From Ambrosia x helenae (taxonomy: Eukaryota > Streptophyta > Magnoliopsida > Asterales > Asteraceae): a DNA stretch of 64,000 nucleotides. Location of the stretch: positions 32,311,149-32,375,148 of the forward strand of contig CM061231.1 in NCBI GenBank assembly GCA_030844895.1, in the 5' to 3' direction. How positions within the stretch are numbered: position 1 is the stretch's first letter; the number at the start of each line of letters is the position of its first letter. A model generated the notes under the pieces. That model was not told the origin of the DNA, ran no database searches, and worked only from the letters and a program-made list of their open reading frames with translations. A program made the translations under genes and the position numbers. Shown one piece after another: positions 1 to 8,459 of the stretch.

Positions 1-2
1 GT

Positions 3-449
3 TTGAATACCCGGAAATCAGTTACGGGTTATTGTGTGTTTCTGGGAGAAAATTTAATCTCTTGGAAAAGTAAAAAACAAAACACCGTGTCTCGGTCATC
101 TGCTGAAGCAGAATACCGGGCTATGTGTTCTACAACATGCGAGCTTGTTTGGTTGTCGAATTTGTTGAATGAATTGGGTGTTAAAATTAATTTACCAATC
201 AAACTTTATAGTGATAGTAAATATGCTATCTCGATAGCTGCAAATCCGGTGTTTCACGACCGGACAAAACATTTTGAAATCGATTTACATTTTCTGCGTG
301 AAAAAGTTAATAAAGGTTTTGTGCAAACCCTTAAAATTGATTCTGCAAAACAAGTTGCTGACATTTTTACAAAGGGATTGTACAGCGGTCAACATGAAAC
401 ATTGTGTAAAGAGTTGGGTTTGAAAAATATGTTTGAACACTTGAATTAA
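3..449 (+). CDS. copia polyprotein C-terminus (RNase H), partial
   Basis: This is an open frame from the window edge to a TAA at 447-449. It encodes the end of the copia RNase H domain. Recognisable blocks are the K-x-VTGY start, LISWKSKKQ, SRSSAEAEYRAM (catalytic E in SxAEAEY), LYSDSKYAISIAANPVFHDRTKHFEID and the VADIFTKGL tail that closes most plant copia polyproteins. In the intact protein RNase H degrades the RNA strand of the cDNA-RNA hybrid in the virus-like particle. No internal stop or frameshift is seen here, so this part could belong to a fairly young copy. The stop lies 7 bp before the LTR, as is normal for a copia element without an extra ORF. The true N-terminus is outside the window. 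Confidence 0.88.
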   Translation: MNTRKSVTGYCVFLGENLISWKSKKQNTVSRSSAEAEYRAMCSTTCELVWLSNLLNELGVKINLPIKLYSDSKYAISIAANPVFHDRTKHFEIDLHFLREKVNKGFVQTLKIDSAKQVADIFTKGLYSGQHETLCKELGLKNMFEHLN

Positions 450-456
450 GGGGGAA

Positions 457-1049
457 TGTTAAAATATATCATTTTTTATATAATTCAAGTGTTATTGAAC
501 GTGTGATATTTCTTGTGAGTTAATATACGTGTGATATTTCTTGTGAGTTAATATGCAGGTGGGCTTATATGTTCGATATGTGGTTATTGGTGTGTGGGCT
601 TTTATCAGGTGGCCCAGAAGTGATTATGTTGGCCCATGGTCCAGCTTTACGTCAGATATTTGTTGTGTTCGAGAAGCTTCTGCCTTTGGCTATAAATAGA
701 GAGCATATCTCTCCTGATTAGGGTTTCATTCAGTCTTCTCTTTACTTTTCGTATTAGGTCATCTCTGTCTAGGGTTTGTCTTTGTATTATTCGTCTGTAT
801 TTCGTCTTGTTCGTCTTGTTTTCTTTCTGTATTTGTGTTAGTTGTATCATCAGCTGATTATCATCAGCTGATCTATTGAGACATTGTTTCTCTATTAAGA
901 TCTCAAACGTTTTGTTTGAGTTCTTGGGTTGGTTTGGGGTTTTCTGGTTTGGGTAACTAATAAAAATCTTTGGTCACCGTTTTCGTCGCTATTTCTGTTG
1001 TTTGATTGTGATTGAGTTGTTTAGATCGTTTGTATTAGTTTTTTCTACA
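457..1049 (+). repeat. LTR of the left-edge copia element
   Basis: It begins TGTTAAAATA directly after the purine tract AAGGGGGAA and ends ...TTTTCTACA, giving the expected TG...CA ends (593 bp). A TATA box is at 691-698 (TATAAATA). The right boundary rests only on the CA end and on loss of LTR character, because no second LTR is in view. Confidence 0.7.
499..554 (+). repeat. 28-bp perfect tandem duplication in LTR U3
   Basis: Two identical 28-bp copies (499-526 and 527-554), starting ACGTGTGATATTTC, lie upstream of the LTR TATA box at 691. Duplicated U3 blocks are often enhancer repeats in plant copia elements; that role is inferred here. Confidence 0.8.
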
Positions 1050-1540
1050 CTATCAAAGATACATAAAATAATTAAGACGAGATTCAAGCTTAAAAACACT
1101 TTGGAAAAAGTTTGACAGAAATTTGTAGGATTTTTTTGTCAAAATTTCTTATAAAGGATTTCCCAAAGAAATAATTGTTGACGATTCTCGCCAGTGACGA
1201 ATTCAGAAATTATTTTTAGGGGGTTTCTTTCGTATATTCTTATTGATTTTTCACTAATTTTTTTTATCCACTAATTTTTTTATTTTTTTCCAAATCGAGA
1301 AGACTCTTGAGATGCAAGGAACTCCTGGATCTGTCATTGATTCTCACCATCAGAAACCACCCAGTTGTCTAGCCGTGACTAGTTAAAACACCATCAACTT
1401 TAATAGATGGTCTTGAATAAAAACGTAGTATGAACATGAATGACATGTTCACTTATGGGTAGAAAAAAAAGTTTTTTTATTTATTTTTTATTTTGTACTA
1501 AACAAACAAAATAACAGCTATAATAAAAATAAGATGAAAT
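1050..1540. other. AT-rich non-coding DNA between copia LTR and MFS exon
   Basis: No ORF or repeat is recognised. If the MFS exon at 1543-1701 is still functional, this would be the 5' part of its first intron, since a GT donor reads leftwards from 1542. The copia element at 1-1049 would then be intronic. Confidence 0.4.
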
Positions 1541-1542
1541 AC

Positions 1543-1701
1543 CGTTTGTTGAGCGCCGGTGAGGTAAATAGCCAAGGAGCATTCATCTTCTCCGGGACAA
1601 AGTGCCGCCATGCAGACGTCGGTTATCGCAGGAACCACCATGTAATGGGATAAATTGAACAGGAAAACCGTCAAGAAAAGGTGGCTCAACCTCCACGACA
1701 T
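1543..1701 (-). CDS. first coding exon of an MFS transporter (tetracycline-resistance/HIAT1-like)
   Basis: The exon encodes 53 residues starting MSWRLSHLFLTVFLF. This hydrophobic first helix is followed by MVVPAITDV and ALCPGEDECSLAIYLTG, the start typical of plant tetracycline-transporter-like MFS proteins (Arabidopsis At2g16990 group). It ends at a GT donor (1542-1541) in phase 0 after ...AQQT. A longer in-frame upstream ATG at 1767 adds a His-rich, poorly plausible leader, so I chose the ATG at 1701. A TATA box lies about 110 bp upstream. The next exon (conserved motif A region) is not seen before the copia LTR, so the gene either continues beyond the left edge with a retrotransposon in intron 1, or is a decapitated remnant. 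Confidence 0.65.
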
Positions 1702-1810
1702 GGTGCTGGTGGTGTAGTGGTGGTGGTGGTGGTTGTTGATGGTGGAGTGGTTTAAATGGCAAAGCAAAGAATCAACTGTTTTTTTGTAGAGGCACGAATT
1801 GTGTTTTTAT

Positions 1811-1820
1811 TTTTATATAG
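1811..1820 (-). promoter_or_regulatory. TATA box for the MFS exon
   Basis: Reading leftwards the sequence is CTATATAAAA, about 110 bp before the chosen ATG. Spacing and the lack of intervening stops in a short leader fit a plant core promoter. Confidence 0.5.
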
Positions 1821-1829
1821 TCGATCAGT

Positions 1830-2162
1830 TGTAGGATTTATAGGATATATGAAAGATGCCATGAGATGTTTTATGTAATTCAAATTTTATATTTTGACAT
1901 CATACAATTTATTAATATATGGACAAAGTATCTAAATAAAATAATTTATAATACATATACAAATATGATTTATGTAAAATTATAAATAACTAGGTACATA
2001 TTATTCACATGATGGGGTTTTAAAATTTGTAAGTCTTGATTTTAAAGTGTACATTAGAATTCATCCTACGAATTAAATTCATGTTGAAAAGGTAAACGAG
2101 AATTTTTATAAAACCTCATATTTTAAATACTAGATTATATCTGGTAAAAAGTTTTTTCGGGA
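1830..2162. other. AT-rich upstream region; its right end belongs to an inverted-repeat arm
   Basis: No gene is seen. From about 2125 to 2162 the sequence pairs (inverted) with about 18940-18985, and this continues after the big retrotransposon at 17577. The retrotransposon therefore landed inside the left arm of an inverted repeat. The last 5 bases (2158-2162, CGGGA) are the target duplication. Confidence 0.5.
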
Positions 2163-2265
2163 TGTTAGTACATGATGTCCCTAGGCTAGTATATCAGTTG
2201 TTTGGACGTGTTTCGGGGTGTTTGGAGATGTTTGTACGCGTTTTGGAGGGTCCGGGAAGCTGCAT

Positions 2266-2379
2266 GCGATTAGCATTCAGTTACACGCGATTAGGGCCCT
2301 AATCGCGTAACTGTTCATGCGAGTAGGCCTTGTTTTCTGGCGATTAGCCCTAATCGCCCAACATGGTCTTGCTAATCGC
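2266..2379. promoter_or_regulatory. GCGATTAG word cluster upstream of LTR TATA box
   Basis: About seven copies of GCGATTAG or its complement CTAATCGC (one variant GCGAGTAG) lie within 114 bp. Two pairs form near-perfect palindromes, such as GCGATTAGCCCTAATCGC. The cluster ends about 30 bp before the TATA box. The position suggests an enhancer array of protein-binding half-sites; the binding factor is unknown. Confidence 0.75.
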
Positions 2380-2407
2380 ATATATGCTGCTGTACGTACC
2401 CGGGAGG

Positions 2408-2415
2408 TATAAATA
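2408..2415 (+). promoter_or_regulatory. LTR TATA box
   Basis: TATAAATA preceded by GGGAGG, about 270 bp before the LTR end. It should set the start of the genomic RNA (U3/R border) roughly 30 bp downstream. Confidence 0.8.
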
Positions 2416-2683
2416 GGCCCAATCATTGCCCTAATCATTAGTTCTTGCCTCACACACTCTCCAAACACCCTCCCAAGGTCTGTAAGGTCTGATTTGATCT
2501 CTGTAAACACTCGTGCTCTGTTTTTAGTGATTAATCGATAATCTTTTGACCCGTGTGTGTGTTGTGATTACTCATTTGTCATCGTTTCATTATCGTATCT
2601 GTTATTAAAGCATATTAGAGGGATTCCGCACCTCTAGTATAAACCCCGTGATTGTTGGATTTCGCGTTATTCGATCCTACAAG

Positions 2684-2695
2684 TGGTATCAGAGC
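2684..2695 (+). promoter_or_regulatory. primer binding site, initiator Met-tRNA type
   Basis: TGGTATCAGAGC lies two bases after the LTR end. It is the standard plant copia minus-strand primer site, complementary to the 3' end of initiator methionine tRNA. Confidence 0.93.
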
Positions 2696-3349
2696 CGAGG
2701 CTCTTATCACGGGTGTTTTAATAACAAAAACGAGCAAAAACAGGTTGTTTTTGGTGTAAAAGTTCAGATTTTTAAGCAAAAACCTGTTCTTATTTTGAAA
2801 CCTTGAGGTTTTGTCAAAAACCCATCTTTTTCAACATCTTGGTGTGTGTTTACGGTTAAAAACGAGTGTTTTTGATTAGGGTTTGCTCTAAAACTGTTTT
2901 GGTAACTTGTCTAATCATTTGGGATCAAAATATAATGTTTTAGATAAGATTTTGAGGCAAAATAGGTGATTTTTGAGCAAAAGTGCGGCTACAGATCAGA
3001 ACAGGCGATTACGCAGGCCAACTCGCATCAACCTTTCACACGATTAGGGTTTTTCTAGCGATTAGCCCTAATCGCCATTAGTTATACGCGATTAGCATCA
3101 GATCGCCTGTTACCATACACGATTAGGCCTAATTGCTTACTAGCGATTAGCCCTAATCGCCTGCCATACTCACGTCAACCCAAAACCCTAATCGCATGAG
3201 AAAACTAGCGATTAGCCCAAATCGCTCAACTGTTTACACGTTTAGGCTTATAATCGCCTATATTACCATACAATTATAAACCTAATCGCCTGAAAGGTTC
3301 TGGAACATAAAATTTGACTAAGTATCGGACTATTATCATACCTTAACAT
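2696..3349 (+). other. long 5' leader of the copia element
   Basis: No credible ORF lies between PBS and gag. The second half (3004-3290) is filled with about fifteen GCGATTAG/CTAATCGC words and close variants, in both orientations. Some stand as palindromic pairs, others alone. Being transcribed, pairs such as AGCGATTAGCCCTAATCGC could also form short RNA hairpins. Confidence 0.7.
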
Positions 3350-6300
3350 ATGGCGAACCCGTGGGGACATCTGAGTCAACCGAGACCTCAGTATAATCAA
3401 CAAATGAACAATCAATCTAACGTACCCACGAACCCTTGGCAGTTCTCAGCAGAACGAAACGCGCAACGGATGCAGCAATCGCAAATGCAAGCGAATGTTG
3501 CCGGAATCAATCCGTGGGCGCTAGCTGCTCAACAGCAAATGGTGAACACGAATCCGTGGGCACTCGCGGCTGCTGCAAACTCTCAGACAAATCATCTGTC
3601 TTCCGTACTCATGAGTGACTTAGAGACGGGTAGTTCTAACAGGGCACCGAAGCTGCAGTACATGTCCGACTACCATGGTTGGAAGGGCAGATTTCAGACG
3701 TATGTCGAGGGCATCGACGGTCTTGTATGGTCAGCTATCGAGACAGGGTACTGTCGACCGTTGGTTGAGAACTCCACTACTCCGATCTCAATTGAAGACA
3801 TGAATGAAGATCAGAGAAAGAAATACAACTATGAGAAGAAGGCGATGGCGGCATTGAAGCAAGCTCTTCCAAAGGACATCCTTCATCAATTCGCTCAGTG
3901 CACAACATCACAGATGCTTTGGTTAGCCTTGGCTGAGCGAAATGAGGGTAATATGAAGACGCGAAAGGTTAAAATGGATCAGCTCAAGAAGGAGTTCGAG
4001 AACTTCAATGCTATTGGGAACGAATCTCTGAGGGATTTGACGGCTAGATACTACCATCTGATGTCAGAAATGTATCAGTACGGGGTCTTATATTCATCTG
4101 CGGACCTTGTAGAAAGATTTGCTGAGGCGCTACCTCCTCACTGGCATCAATGGTTGGATATTCTAAAGTCAAACAATGCATATCAGACTCTCTCCATCAA
4201 CGAGTTCATTACCGAGCTGGAGAACAAGGAGATAGAGGAGATCAGGAGAGCAAACAAGGCGCTCATTCCACAGAATCCCAACATCTATTATGGGAATCCT
4301 CTTCAGGACACCAGTGTGGGTGGCACCAAACCACAAACTGCTTTTGTGGTTAACCCGGACCCAGTCTATGCGTTCGACAATTATGGTCCCCCAGCTGATG
4401 TTCCTCCTCCTACATATCCTTTTGGACCAAACCCGTATCCTTTAAATTATAATGCTAACCAGTTTGGTGTTAACCCGTTTTCTCATCTTGCAGCACCAGC
4501 GCAGGCAACTGCAAACTTTAGTGGACCCTCTTCTACAGGTTTTGGCGGGGCTCCAACTACAAGTTATGGTGGATATGGAGGTGCTTCTAGTTCTAATCAA
4601 GGTGGCTATCAGACCAATACAGTCCCAGAGCAGCTGAACACCGCGGGTTTAGGAAAGGTGACTATAGAGCTAGCTCAAGAACATATGGCTCTACTGTCGA
4701 CCTTGGTAAACTCCTATAGTGGACTGGTTGCTGGACAGATCGGGAATCCTCATCTTACACAGGAGGATTACTCGCAGATTGATAAAGACGACATGGATCT
4801 GATAGATATACAATGGCACTTTGCAAGCGTGGTGAGAAGGGCAAAGGAATACATGGACAGGACGGGAAGGAGAGATGTCTTAATCAATAACAACACCAAG
4901 TTTGGGTTCGACAAAACAAAGGTCACATGCTACAACTGTGGCACAAAAGGGCATTTTGCAAGGGAATGTGACCGACCTAAGCAGCAAGGACATCAGAATC
5001 CCTTCAACAACAACAGAGCTAATCAGAATCAGAGGCAGCAAGCTCAGGGTCAACCTAATACTGAGCGTGCTATTGTCCCAGTCAACAACCAGAATCAGAA
5101 CCAGAGGCCGCCTGCAAACAACAATCAAGGTCAAGCCATGGTTATTCAAGCTGATGAAGGCTATAACTGGAACCATCTGATCATCGGAGATGAAGCTCCT
5201 CAAGGTGGTGCAGCCTGTTTTGCTCAACAAGCGTCTGAAGCACCAGCCGAAGTTGAAGAAACTTCGAGTCAGTCTGACATCATCACTTCTGAAACCGAGG
5301 TGTCTGACTGTGACTCGGAGTGCGATTCTGATAGTGGAGAAGATTTGGAGGATCTGTTAGCTGAAGCAGATGCATTGATCGGTAAAAGATCGTTTCTTGT
5401 GGATGCTGACTGCACAGAGAAGAACTACGGCGAATTCTTTGGAGCTCAGAAGACAGCAGCTCATTATGCATTGATGGCCATTACTGAATCGTCGAACAAG
5501 GTAAGTTCTTCTTCTGATTCAAAATTAGATTGTGTAGAGTGTAATCAGTTAAAATTCAGAATTAAAGAATTAACTGAAGAAAATCTGAATTTAAAAGCTG
5601 ATGTTGGTCCGTTACAAAGGTCAATTGATTCCTTGAGACAAAAGGAGAAAAATTTTCTTAGTACAATTGAAAATTATAAAAAGGATGTTTCTGAACTGTC
5701 AAAAACCTTAGCTAACAAACAGATTGCTATAAATAATTACATCAATGAGGTCGAAGACACAAAGAAACAATTGGCCATTGTTAACTGCGACTATGAAAAG
5801 ATCAAGAAAAAGCTTGAGAGTTATTTAAACTGCAAGTATGTCCTTGATCACATAGTTGAACACTCTGACAAGGAAGGCTTCTCCACCAGTCCCAAATACT
5901 CTCAATGTCCACCTCCGGTGAGATTCGAAAATCACAATTTTGATGCCTTGCCGAAGGAGGAACTTGTGGACGTGGCAGCCGAGGCAGCAAAAGCTGCAGA
6001 GGCGGCCAAGGTTACTGAAGCAGCTAAACCTGCTGAAGTCACTAAGGTTGCTACTCCTGCTAAAGCTGTCAATTTGTGTGAGAAAGCTGATGATATCAGT
6101 GTATATGACACTGACACTTCAAATGATGAGCTCGATGAACCTCCTAGGTATGCACCGGTCAAAAATAAAGATATTCCTTTTGAGAATCATATCATTACCA
6201 CTGAAACCTTGAGTGAACTGGTACCGAAAGTGCAAACCGAGGATGGTAGGAGGATTAAGGTGTTTTATAAATTAAAAGGGTCTGAAAGGGTGCATGCTGA

Positions 6301-7285
6301 TGAGGAAGTCCCTCTCAGATGTATCGCCCCTGGTCTTGTTGCCAAAATTTGGCAAGAATCTGTCATTACCGTAGAAAAGGAAACCTGGAGTAAAAACAAG
6401 GGTAAGGGTAAGGGTAGAAAGGATCAGGGAAATCAGCCTAATGAAAACAACAAGAAAAATCAAAAGTCGAACACCGTTAATCCTCAAAATCAAGCTCAAA
6501 GAAACGGTCCGAAAAAGCATGTAACTGAGTTCATTAGATCGAGCGGCACTGAAAGAAATGACGATCCTCAAGTCAATCAGCAAAGAAGATGTCTTGAGGA
6601 TCCAAAACATAAAAACTCATTTGCCGTTCCATCTAACAAAAGGAACAAAAAGGAGACCAAACCCGAATCTCCTAAGTTTGAAGAATATAGATCCTGTCAC
6701 AAGTGCGGGGAACGTGGGCATTTAGTTGCTGCGTGCCCTGAATTGAGACGAGAAAGGATCAAAGTGGATGATCCTCCCAGTTCTAGCAAATCCAAGCAAC
6801 CTGTTTCTCCTAAACTCTCAGAGAAACAAAAGGGAAAGCAGGTTGTTTATGATAACCGCAACAAAATTGCTATGAACCAAAAGCCAGTTGATGGCAGGGG
6901 TCCACAGCTGAGGGGGAGCACTGTTCCTCCAAAGGTTGAAGCAGCGCCTAAGCCACCAGCAAAGGCTGCAGCTAAACCGCAGGGCAACCCCAAAGCTGCT
7001 CCACGCACAGTTAATTCTGAAGTGGATCCAAAATCTGTTCCTCCAAAGGAATCCAAGGCTGGACCTTCTAGCCCACAGGCAAAGAAGAAGCCCAAGCCAA
7101 AGAAACCTGAACAGATTTGGAGACCCAAGTCACCAACCAAAGGAGGAGAGTCATCTGCTGGAAAAGGTACTGCTGTACCATCGGAAACAACTCCAACACC
7201 AAATGGGAGATGGGTTGACTTTCCGATGTTAGATGAAGTTGGTAGACCCAAGACCGTGAAGGCTTGGGTCCCCCTTAACCACTGA
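3350..7285 (+). CDS. gag: gag polyprotein of the copia element
   Basis: It encodes 1311 aa, far longer than ordinary copia gag but usual for SIRE-like elements. The N-terminus repeats an NPW motif (NPWGH, NPWQF, NPWAL twice). A UBN2/copia capsid-type domain follows at about residues 100-300 (YHGWKGRF, then LKKEFENF). The first CCHC zinc knuckle is C527-x2-C-x4-H-x4-C540. An acidic stretch precedes a predicted coiled coil at about 728-830. A second CCHC is at 1116-1129 (CHKCGERGHLVAAC), nearly 590 residues after the first. The C-terminus is Lys/Pro rich and ends WVPLNH. It should form the virus-like particle in the cytoplasm and bind the genomic RNA. The start is the first ATG after the word-rich leader. 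The frame is intact; TGA stops it 7 bp before the pol ATG, in a different frame. Confidence 0.93.
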   Translation: MANPWGHLSQPRPQYNQQMNNQSNVPTNPWQFSAERNAQRMQQSQMQANVAGINPWALAAQQQMVNTNPWALAAAANSQTNHLSSVLMSDLETGSSNRAPKLQYMSDYHGWKGRFQTYVEGIDGLVWSAIETGYCRPLVENSTTPISIEDMNEDQRKKYNYEKKAMAALKQALPKDILHQFAQCTTSQMLWLALAERNEGNMKTRKVKMDQLKKEFENFNAIGNESLRDLTARYYHLMSEMYQYGVLYSSADLVERFAEALPPHWHQWLDILKSNNAYQTLSINEFITELENKEIEEIRRANKALIPQNPNIYYGNPLQDTSVGGTKPQTAFVVNPDPVYAFDNYGPPADVPPPTYPFGPNPYPLNYNANQFGVNPFSHLAAPAQATANFSGPSSTGFGGAPTTSYGGYGGASSSNQGGYQTNTVPEQLNTAGLGKVTIELAQEHMALLSTLVNSYSGLVAGQIGNPHLTQEDYSQIDKDDMDLIDIQWHFASVVRRAKEYMDRTGRRDVLINNNTKFGFDKTKVTCYNCGTKGHFARECDRPKQQGHQNPFNNNRANQNQRQQAQGQPNTERAIVPVNNQNQNQRPPANNNQGQAMVIQADEGYNWNHLIIGDEAPQGGAACFAQQASEAPAEVEETSSQSDIITSETEVSDCDSECDSDSGEDLEDLLAEADALIGKRSFLVDADCTEKNYGEFFGAQKTAAHYALMAITESSNKVSSSSDSKLDCVECNQLKFRIKELTEENLNLKADVGPLQRSIDSLRQKEKNFLSTIENYKKDVSELSKTLANKQIAINNYINEVEDTKKQLAIVNCDYEKIKKKLESYLNCKYVLDHIVEHSDKEGFSTSPKYSQCPPPVRFENHNFDALPKEELVDVAAEAAKAAEAAKVTEAAKPAEVTKVATPAKAVNLCEKADDISVYDTDTSNDELDEPPRYAPVKNKDIPFENHIITTETLSELVPKVQTEDGRRIKVFYKLKGSERVHADEEVPLRCIAPGLVAKIWQESVITVEKETWSKNKGKGKGRKDQGNQPNENNKKNQKSNTVNPQNQAQRNGPKKHVTEFIRSSGTERNDDPQVNQQRRCLEDPKHKNSFAVPSNKRNKKETKPESPKFEEYRSCHKCGERGHLVAACPELRRERIKVDDPPSSSKSKQPVSPKLSEKQKGKQVVYDNRNKIAMNQKPVDGRGPQLRGSTVPPKVEAAPKPPAKAAAKPQGNPKAAPRTVNSEVDPKSVPPKESKAGPSSPQAKKKPKPKKPEQIWRPKSPTKGGESSAGKGTAVPSETTPTPNGRWVDFPMLDEVGRPKTVKAWVPLNH

Positions 7286-7292
7286 ACTTTGA

Positions 7293-8459
7293 ATGTTTGT
7301 GCAGGGAGTTCCACAGGGCCTTATCAGCAGCCTATGGATTGTTGATAGTGGAGCTTCAGGGCACATGACAGGCGATTTATCCCTGCTTTTTGACATAAAG
7401 AATATCAATGGGGGGTATGTTGCCTTTGCTGGTAATAAAGGGGGTTATATAACAAAGGAAGGAAGTATGAGCAACGGTATAGTAAGCTTTGAAAAAATAA
7501 GCTTTGTCAAACAGATAGACCACAACTTGCTGAGCGTTTCGCAGATATGTGACAAGAAGTTCACTGTGTTCTTTGATGACAACGCATGTTTCATTCTGAA
7601 GCCTGGATTCAAAATACCGAAAGAGTGGGTCATGATCTCAGCTCCCAGGGTCAACAACTTATACGTCCTGGATATGAGCCGAGCAATGACTGCGAAAGGT
7701 CAGGTCACTTGTTTTCTGTCAAAGGCGACAGAGAAGGAATCGATAATGTGGCACAGACGAATAGGGCACATCCACTTGAGGAAAATGAACCATCTGGTCC
7801 AGAACCAACTAGTGGAAGGTGTTTCTGTTAAGAATTTTCATTTAAACGATGTCTGTGTCTCATGCAAGAAAGGGAAGCAGAAAAGAAAGTCTCACAAGCC
7901 TAAGAAGACAAACTCAGTTAGTCTACCACTCGAACGACTGCACATGGACCTGTTTGGCCCAGTCAATCGAAAGAGCAAGAACGGTGACTCATACTGCTTA
8001 GTGGTTACGGATGATTATTCTAGGTTTTCTTGGGTTGTGTGCATGAAGCACAAGAGTGAAACTTTTGATTACTTGAAGAATCTGTTTACTAAATTGGAAA
8101 ATATATATCAGCTAAAGATCCGTAGGATCAGAAGCGATAACGGAACAGAGTTCAAGAATCACGCTATGGAGGCGTTATGTGCAGAAAAAGGTATTCATCA
8201 TGAATTCACAGCGCCATACACTCCTCAGCAAAACGGGGTTGCAGAAAGAAAGAATCGGACTCTTATTGAGGCAGCCAGAACTATGCTCGCAGACTCGAAC
8301 TTGCCTGTGATCTTCTGGAACGAGGCAGTTCACTGCGCGTGTTATACTCTGAATAGGGTTCTAACGGTAAAGAAGCTTGGAAAAACCTCTTACGAGCTTC
8401 TGAACCGAAGGAAACCGAACTTAGAGTTTCTGGAACCTTCGAAGCTCCATGCACCATGA
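7293..8459 (+). pseudogene. pol: pol part 1: protease and integrase, frame-broken at its end
   Basis: It opens with an ATG 7 bp after the gag stop, in another frame, preceded by TTTGTGCAG-like sequence. The aspartic protease motif is D18-SGAS. The GAG-pre-integrase zinc finger is HRRIGH...CVSCKKGK. The integrase core shows D219 (MDLFGP), D282 (RSDNGTEF) and E318 (NGVAERKN), the DD35E spacing of an active enzyme. Near 8430 the reading changes frame: the codons after LEFLEP run into a TGA at 8457-8459, while the homologous text continues in the frame of the next ORF. One missing T in the CCTTCG context explains this. All catalytic residues lie before the break. Confidence 0.88.

Larger units (their letters stand above)
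1..1049 (+). mobile_element. 3' end of a Ty1/copia retrotransposon, cut by the window edge
   Basis: The piece holds the C-terminal RNase H part of pol, a polypurine tract (about 448-456) and one complete LTR (457-1049). The 5' LTR, gag and most of pol would lie left of the window, so neither the TSD nor the LTR age can be checked. It sits downstream, in transcript order, of the MFS first exon on the opposite strand, where that gene's first intron should be. Confidence 0.85.
2163..2681 (+). repeat. 5' LTR of the 15.4-kb copia element
   Basis: It starts TGTTAGTACATG and ends TCGATCCTACA (519 bp). It is identical to 17053-17571 by line-by-line comparison. U3 carries a cluster of GCGATTAG/CTAATCGC words (2266-2379), then TATAAATA at 2408. 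The leader after it is rich in CT and contains AAGGTCTGTAAGGTCTG. Confidence 0.96.

Noticed and set aside
2277..2510. 77-codon minus-strand frame present in both LTRs
   Set aside because: It exists twice only because the LTRs are identical; it spans the promoter and word cluster and has no protein-like features.
3177..3200. Telomere-like AAACCCTAA (telo-box) in the leader
   Set aside because: It occurs only by chance where the CTAATCGC word follows AAAACC; other words lack it, so the word itself is the signal.
6847..7314. Minus-strand open frame of 155 codons
   Set aside because: Antisense of the Pro/Lys-rich gag C-terminus, with no independent signals.
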